From contig JALGQZ010000015.1 of the NCBI GenBank assembly GCA_023105745.1, positions 379,501 to 443,500 of the forward strand: 64,000 nucleotides of DNA. The letters are read 5' to 3'. Position 1 is the first letter of the stretch. Each line of letters starts with the position of its first letter. Both the position numbers and the translations under genes were made by a program. Below the pieces are notes generated by a model. The model saw nothing but the letters and a program-made list of their open reading frames with translations. It was not told the origin of the DNA and searched no databases. Origin of the DNA: Austropuccinia psidii. Lineage: Eukaryota; Basidiomycota; Pucciniomycetes; Pucciniales; Sphaerophragmiaceae. Shown here piece by piece: positions 59,884-64,000 of this stretch.

Positions 59884-60803
59884 TGTTTGAACACAATCCA
59901 ACAGAGGACAATCAAACCACTGTTGAAAGATTGGTGGAAGAAACTTGACAAAGTTCTCCAACAACAATAATCACTAAGAAAAAGAAAGCCAAGAAATTGG
60001 ACTTTCCAGGACCCACTATTCAGGACTCTGAAGGTGAGTACCTCATTTATAAATTGCCATAAAAAGGATTCCTGTTCTGAAATCTTCTTATTTCTCATTT
60101 TACTAAAAAAAAACTATCAGAAGAGGCTCCCAATACTCCATCCAATCAGATGGAGCTGGACTTAGAGGTAGAATTGATTCCTCAAAAGGGAAAAGGAAGG
60201 GCAATATCCCCAGTGGAACAGAATCCACACAAGGAAGTGCCCTATCCCAAAGGCAAGTCCCAGAAATGCCCATAATATCTGAACCAGAATTGGAACTAAG
60301 TATTAGTGACTCAAATAGGTACAAATCATATTCAGAGGGCTCAAATAGACATTTACATGAGCCATTACAAACAGTACTACATGGTGTACAAGGACAAAGA
60401 TTGGGAAATGTTGCCCCAAATACACCAAGGAGTGATGAACTCCTGGCACATGCTGAAAAAGTTCCTCGAAGAGGAGGAAATAGTGAGATACTCCAATGTA
60501 TGGAATCCAGCATCATCCAAACCTCTAATCAAAAAGATCAAGGAGTACCATGCAAAAGAGAAGGAGGCATCTAAGGAAGAAGCCCCAGTAGTTTCTACCA
60601 GCAAGCCCCAAGCCAACCCACTTCCTCAAGAAGGGAAGAAGAACAAGAAAGAGAATTGGAGAAAACCATATTCCCAAAGCTACAGGATCCCCAAAATCCA
60701 AAAAGATGCCATGGACAATGTATTCAAAATGGCCAGAACTTTGATGGAATTCAAAGACAAAGAGAAGCAAAGAATGAGACAACCCCATTTCCCAAAGAAA
60801 TAA
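59884..60803 (+). pseudogene. ORF1 protein of element E, decayed
   Basis: Exon 59884-60033 ends at CTGAAG|GTGAGT and joins 60121 after ACTATCAG with matching phase; a TGA lies in the first exon. The second exon (frame of 60123) reads EEAPNTPSNQMELDLEVELI and, after two TAA stops (near 60274 and 60298), continues open to TAA 60801-60803: AQIDIYMSHYKQYYMVYKDK, NSWHMLKKFLEEEE, then PYSQSYRIPKIQKDAM and FKMARTLMEF. The last block is shared with the left element, which identifies this frame as the conserved one over the alternative frame 60266-60574. The domain is unknown to me. Confidence 0.6.
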
Positions 60804-63800
60804 CCTTGTCTCCTGATTTTGTAAATACTTTAACAGAGCTTAAAAATAGTATTTTACCTCTTAAAGACATTAAAAATAGTTTATTATCTTTCCAAGAAAT
60901 AAATAATAGCTTAGCATCTTTAACAAAAGTTGTTGTACAAAATAAAAAAGAAATTGATAACATAAAATTTATGATTGAAAATAATAAACCAACAGTATTA
61001 ATTGATAATACTCAGAAATTAATACAAGGACAAGAAGAGTTGTATAAATACAGAAGTGATATCAAAGAAAGAGCTTTTACAATCAATGATGATGTGAGTA
61101 TTGATAATCTTACAAAAAATTAAACAAATTGAGCATTTCTGTAGAAAAAGTTGAAGAAAAGACTTCATCACACCAAGAATTACTTTTGTACCATGCGGAA
61201 AAGAGTGATGAAGCAAGAATGCATCTGAAAGATGACATTCAACGTGAAATAAGGCCTATTACTGAAAAAATGGATAACATCAATGAGGCTAACTCAAATA
61301 TGTCAAAGTTATCAAAACCATTTTCTCACAAAAGAAGCCCTGTTAAACCAAAAGAGGAATTAACAAATCCATTCATAAAAGACTTGAGTCACCAAGACAA
61401 TAACCAAGTCTTAATGAAGGAAGAACCTCAATTAAATTAATGGCCAACATTCACAGGAGAAGGTGAATATGACCACATGTCATTCATCAAAACAATTTAC
61501 ATGCTACAGGAAGATTATGACATACCAGATGAATTAATCACTGCAAGATTACATTCATTATTTGAAAAATCTGCAAAAAGATGGTATTATGGCATAAGGC
61601 AAACAAATGGCAAAAATACCTCGTCTTGGTGGAAACAAGATATAATCACCAAGTGGGCTAATGATGCATGGAGGTACAAGATAGAAAATGAATTTGAAAA
61701 TTCTTTCTTTGACCCAGACAAAGACAAACCTTTAACTTGGTTCTTAAAACAAGTTGAAAGACTCAATGCATTGTACCGCGAAATGTCACAGAAAATGGTG
61801 CACATGAAAATACTTAAGAAATGTGGATGAGAGCTAGAACATGCCCTAATAAGCAGGTGTATAGAACCATGCTCCACAGAAGAGTATATCAATGCACTAA
61901 AAGACATAGTGAAAAGAACAAAAATTGGCAGAACTTGGAAGAAATTGGACATTAAAATTCCAAATAAACCATTTATCAAAAAAGATAAATCAAAAGAATC
62001 TTTCAAGCCCAATACATCCAACAATAATGAGCAAAGAAAATGCCATAAATGTTGAGGTATTGGACATTTAGCCAATAATTGCCTCAAAAAGGAAAGGATT
62101 AATGAAATTGTGGAAACAGAAAGCCACAATGACAAAGAGGAAGAATCTGACTCTGAAAAAGAAACAGAAGAGTCAGAAAGCTCTGAAAGTGATGAAACTA
62201 ATATAATTAATGCACAAATTAATAATATTGTTATAATTTATGAAGTACTGGATGTTAACTCAAACTTACCACAAGTTGGGACATCTGAAACAAACCTGAC
62301 AAATATACAAAATGCAAAAATGTACAGAGCCAAATCTGCACAAGGAATGGGATATACAGCTGGAAAATCAAGTATAAGTAGTGTTATGGTTGATATCCAA
62401 GAAGGAAAAGTGAGCTTAGATACAGGAGCATATTGCACCTGTGTTGGTAAAAGTTATTTAAAAACCATTGTCCCAGACTGGCAAGAAAAACTTATTCCAA
62501 TACAAGGTGTCAAATTTAGTAGTGCAAGTGAGAGCAAGAAGCCCCTTGGAATAATTGATTTAGCACTAATTTTTCCTCACCCTTCACAATGTGTCAGAAT
62601 TAATGGAGAGTTTGAAGGAATGGACAACTGTACTAGTAATTGCTTCATACTTGGAAATGACTACTTATCAATTTATGGTATAGATATCTCTAGCCAAAAA
62701 GACAGATATTTTACCATAGGAGATAACAAAAGACAAAAGTTTGGCTTCTTAAATAACAAAAAACAAATCACAGTTATTAAGAATGAGGAGAAAAGTCCAG
62801 AAAAGGACCTTTTTATATCTGAACAACTCAAAGAGGCAGAATTCACTCAAGAATTAACAGAAAAAATGAAAGAAAAATTGCTTGACCTCTAATTTAAGTA
62901 CAAAAATGCCTTTGCAACTGACAAGGAGCCACTAGGTGCCATATTTGGGCATGAGGTGGATATAATTCTTAATGTGGAAAAGCCTTACCCACCTTTACTA
63001 AGGAGACCAGCTTACCCAGCTAGTCCAAGGGCTAGAGAAGACCTGGAGGTACACATTAAAGACTTAATGGACCTTGGAGTATTAAGAAAGGTAGGACAAA
63101 ATGAACAGGCAGAGGTCACTACCCCTATCATTATAACTTGGCATAATGGAAAATCAAGGATGATAGGAGACTTCAGAGCCCTGAACACCTATACCATTCC
63201 AGACAGAGACCCAATACCCAGAATCCATGGGACATTGACACAATTGTCTCAAGCTAAGTTCATTACAGCCATGGATGCCCTAAAGAGTTTTCATAAAAAT
63301 GTCTTAACAGACAATTCCAAGAAGCTACTAAGGATAATAGTCCACTGTGGGATTTTTGAATACTTAAGAATGCCATTTGGCATAAAAAATGCACCTTCCC
63401 ATTATCAAAGGATTATGAACACCATATTTCCTGAAGAATTATCAGAAGGATGGTTAATCATCTATATTGATGATATCATAGTTTGCTCAGAAACTTGGGA
63501 AAATAACCTTACAAGACTAGAAAGGGTACTACAGAAAATAGTGCAAGTGAATATGAAAATTTCCTTGAAAAAGTGTCATTTTGCATATAGTGAACTAAAA
63601 GCACTAGGACATGTTGTATCTGGACTTAGTCTAGGCATAGACAAGAATAAATTAGCAGCAGTACTACTTAAGCCAATGCCTCAAGCCAAAAAAGAAATGC
63701 AATCATTTCTAGGACTTGCTGGTTACTATAGACAGCATATAAAGGACTTTGCAAAAATTGCTAAATCCTTGTATAAGCTATGTGACCAACAAACAGTCTA

Positions 63801-64000
63801 TGGAATGACAGAAGAAAGAGTCAAGGTATATGAAGAATTGAAAAATTCCTTGACAAATGCCCCATTTCTTCTAATGCCAGATTGAAAACTACCCTTCAAA
63901 CTGTACATTGATGCTTGTGGAGAAGGACTAGGTGCTGCACTAAACCAGACACAAATTATCAATGATAAACCAGTAGAAGGACCAATATGTTTTATTTCAA
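60790..64000 (+). pseudogene. Gag-Pol of element E (Ty3/gypsy): Gag, knuckle, protease, RT, start of RNase H
   Basis: Entered by -1 from ORF1 near 60795. Gag coiled-coil to 61120, then a 1-nt shift, after which all is one frame. Gag core: WPTFTGEGEYDH, WYYGIRQTNGK, IITKWANDAWRY. The zinc knuckle CHKC-x-GIGHLANNC has TGA in place of one residue (62055-62057). Acidic linker; protease with VSLDTGAYCTCVGKSYL (D-T-G) near 62415; RT from ~62956 with [50 protein letters not shown] and the catalytic [11 protein letters not shown]; connection [20 protein letters not shown]; RNase H opens with [15 protein letters not shown] and runs off the window. Five stops (61438, 61828, 62055, 62890, 63883) and the shift disable it. 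Two of the stops are TGG-to-TGA type changes. Confidence 0.88.

Noticed and set aside
60266..60574. 102-codon frame overlapping ORF1 of element E.
   Set aside because: The left element conserves the other frame (PYSQ.YRIPKIQ block); this one shows no match there.

Overview
This is AT-rich eukaryotic DNA from a rust fungus (Basidiomycota, Pucciniales). The best match from memory is Austropuccinia psidii (myrtle rust) or a close relative: the Gag, Gag-protease, Cys-cluster and Tet-like coding remains all resemble highly repeated protein families of that very large, repeat-packed genome. No database search was possible, so the species call is recognition, not proof. Genes have GT..AG introns. 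I see no rRNA, tRNA, operon or CRISPR.

Layout. 1-4259: 5' end of a minus-strand Ty3/gypsy element (spliced ORF1, then an open Gag frame running off the window, behind a 1.8 kb LTR, here called family D). 4260-10240: two decayed convergent genes, an unrecognised plus-strand one and a CACTA/EnSpm-like Tnp2 transposase on the minus strand. 11970-14288: the one gene that looks intact, a ten-exon minus-strand gene for a 452-residue secreted Cys-containing protein. 14289-17926: mostly empty. 17927-23663: two LTRs of family D in opposite orientation around a family C LTR; the second D copy is a solo LTR with a target duplication. 23664-32523: a decayed accessory block with a Cys-cluster protein (plus), a hairpin minisatellite, a Tet-like 2OG-Fe(II) oxygenase relic (minus) and an unrecognised multi-exon gene (minus). 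32524-34484: solo LTR of family A. 34485-35220: a 51-bp minisatellite. 35460-39626: LTR remnants of families C and B.

39627-64000 is a nest. A family B LTR is split by Ty3/gypsy element F (39627 onward); F is split inside reverse transcriptase by element E (family B LTR, plus-strand ORF1-Gag-Pol); the 5' LTR of E is split by element A (45774-58361), which is complete with both LTRs. Element A encodes Gag and protease but no reverse transcriptase, RNase H or integrase, and its roughly 4 kb noncoding part carries a four-fold hairpin repeat and a small gene-like ORF with its own TATA box on the opposite strand.

The points most worth a second look are the intact secreted-protein gene, the extra spliced ORF1 shared by two gypsy elements and linked to Gag by a conserved -1 frame overlap, and the RT-less element A with its antisense gene.
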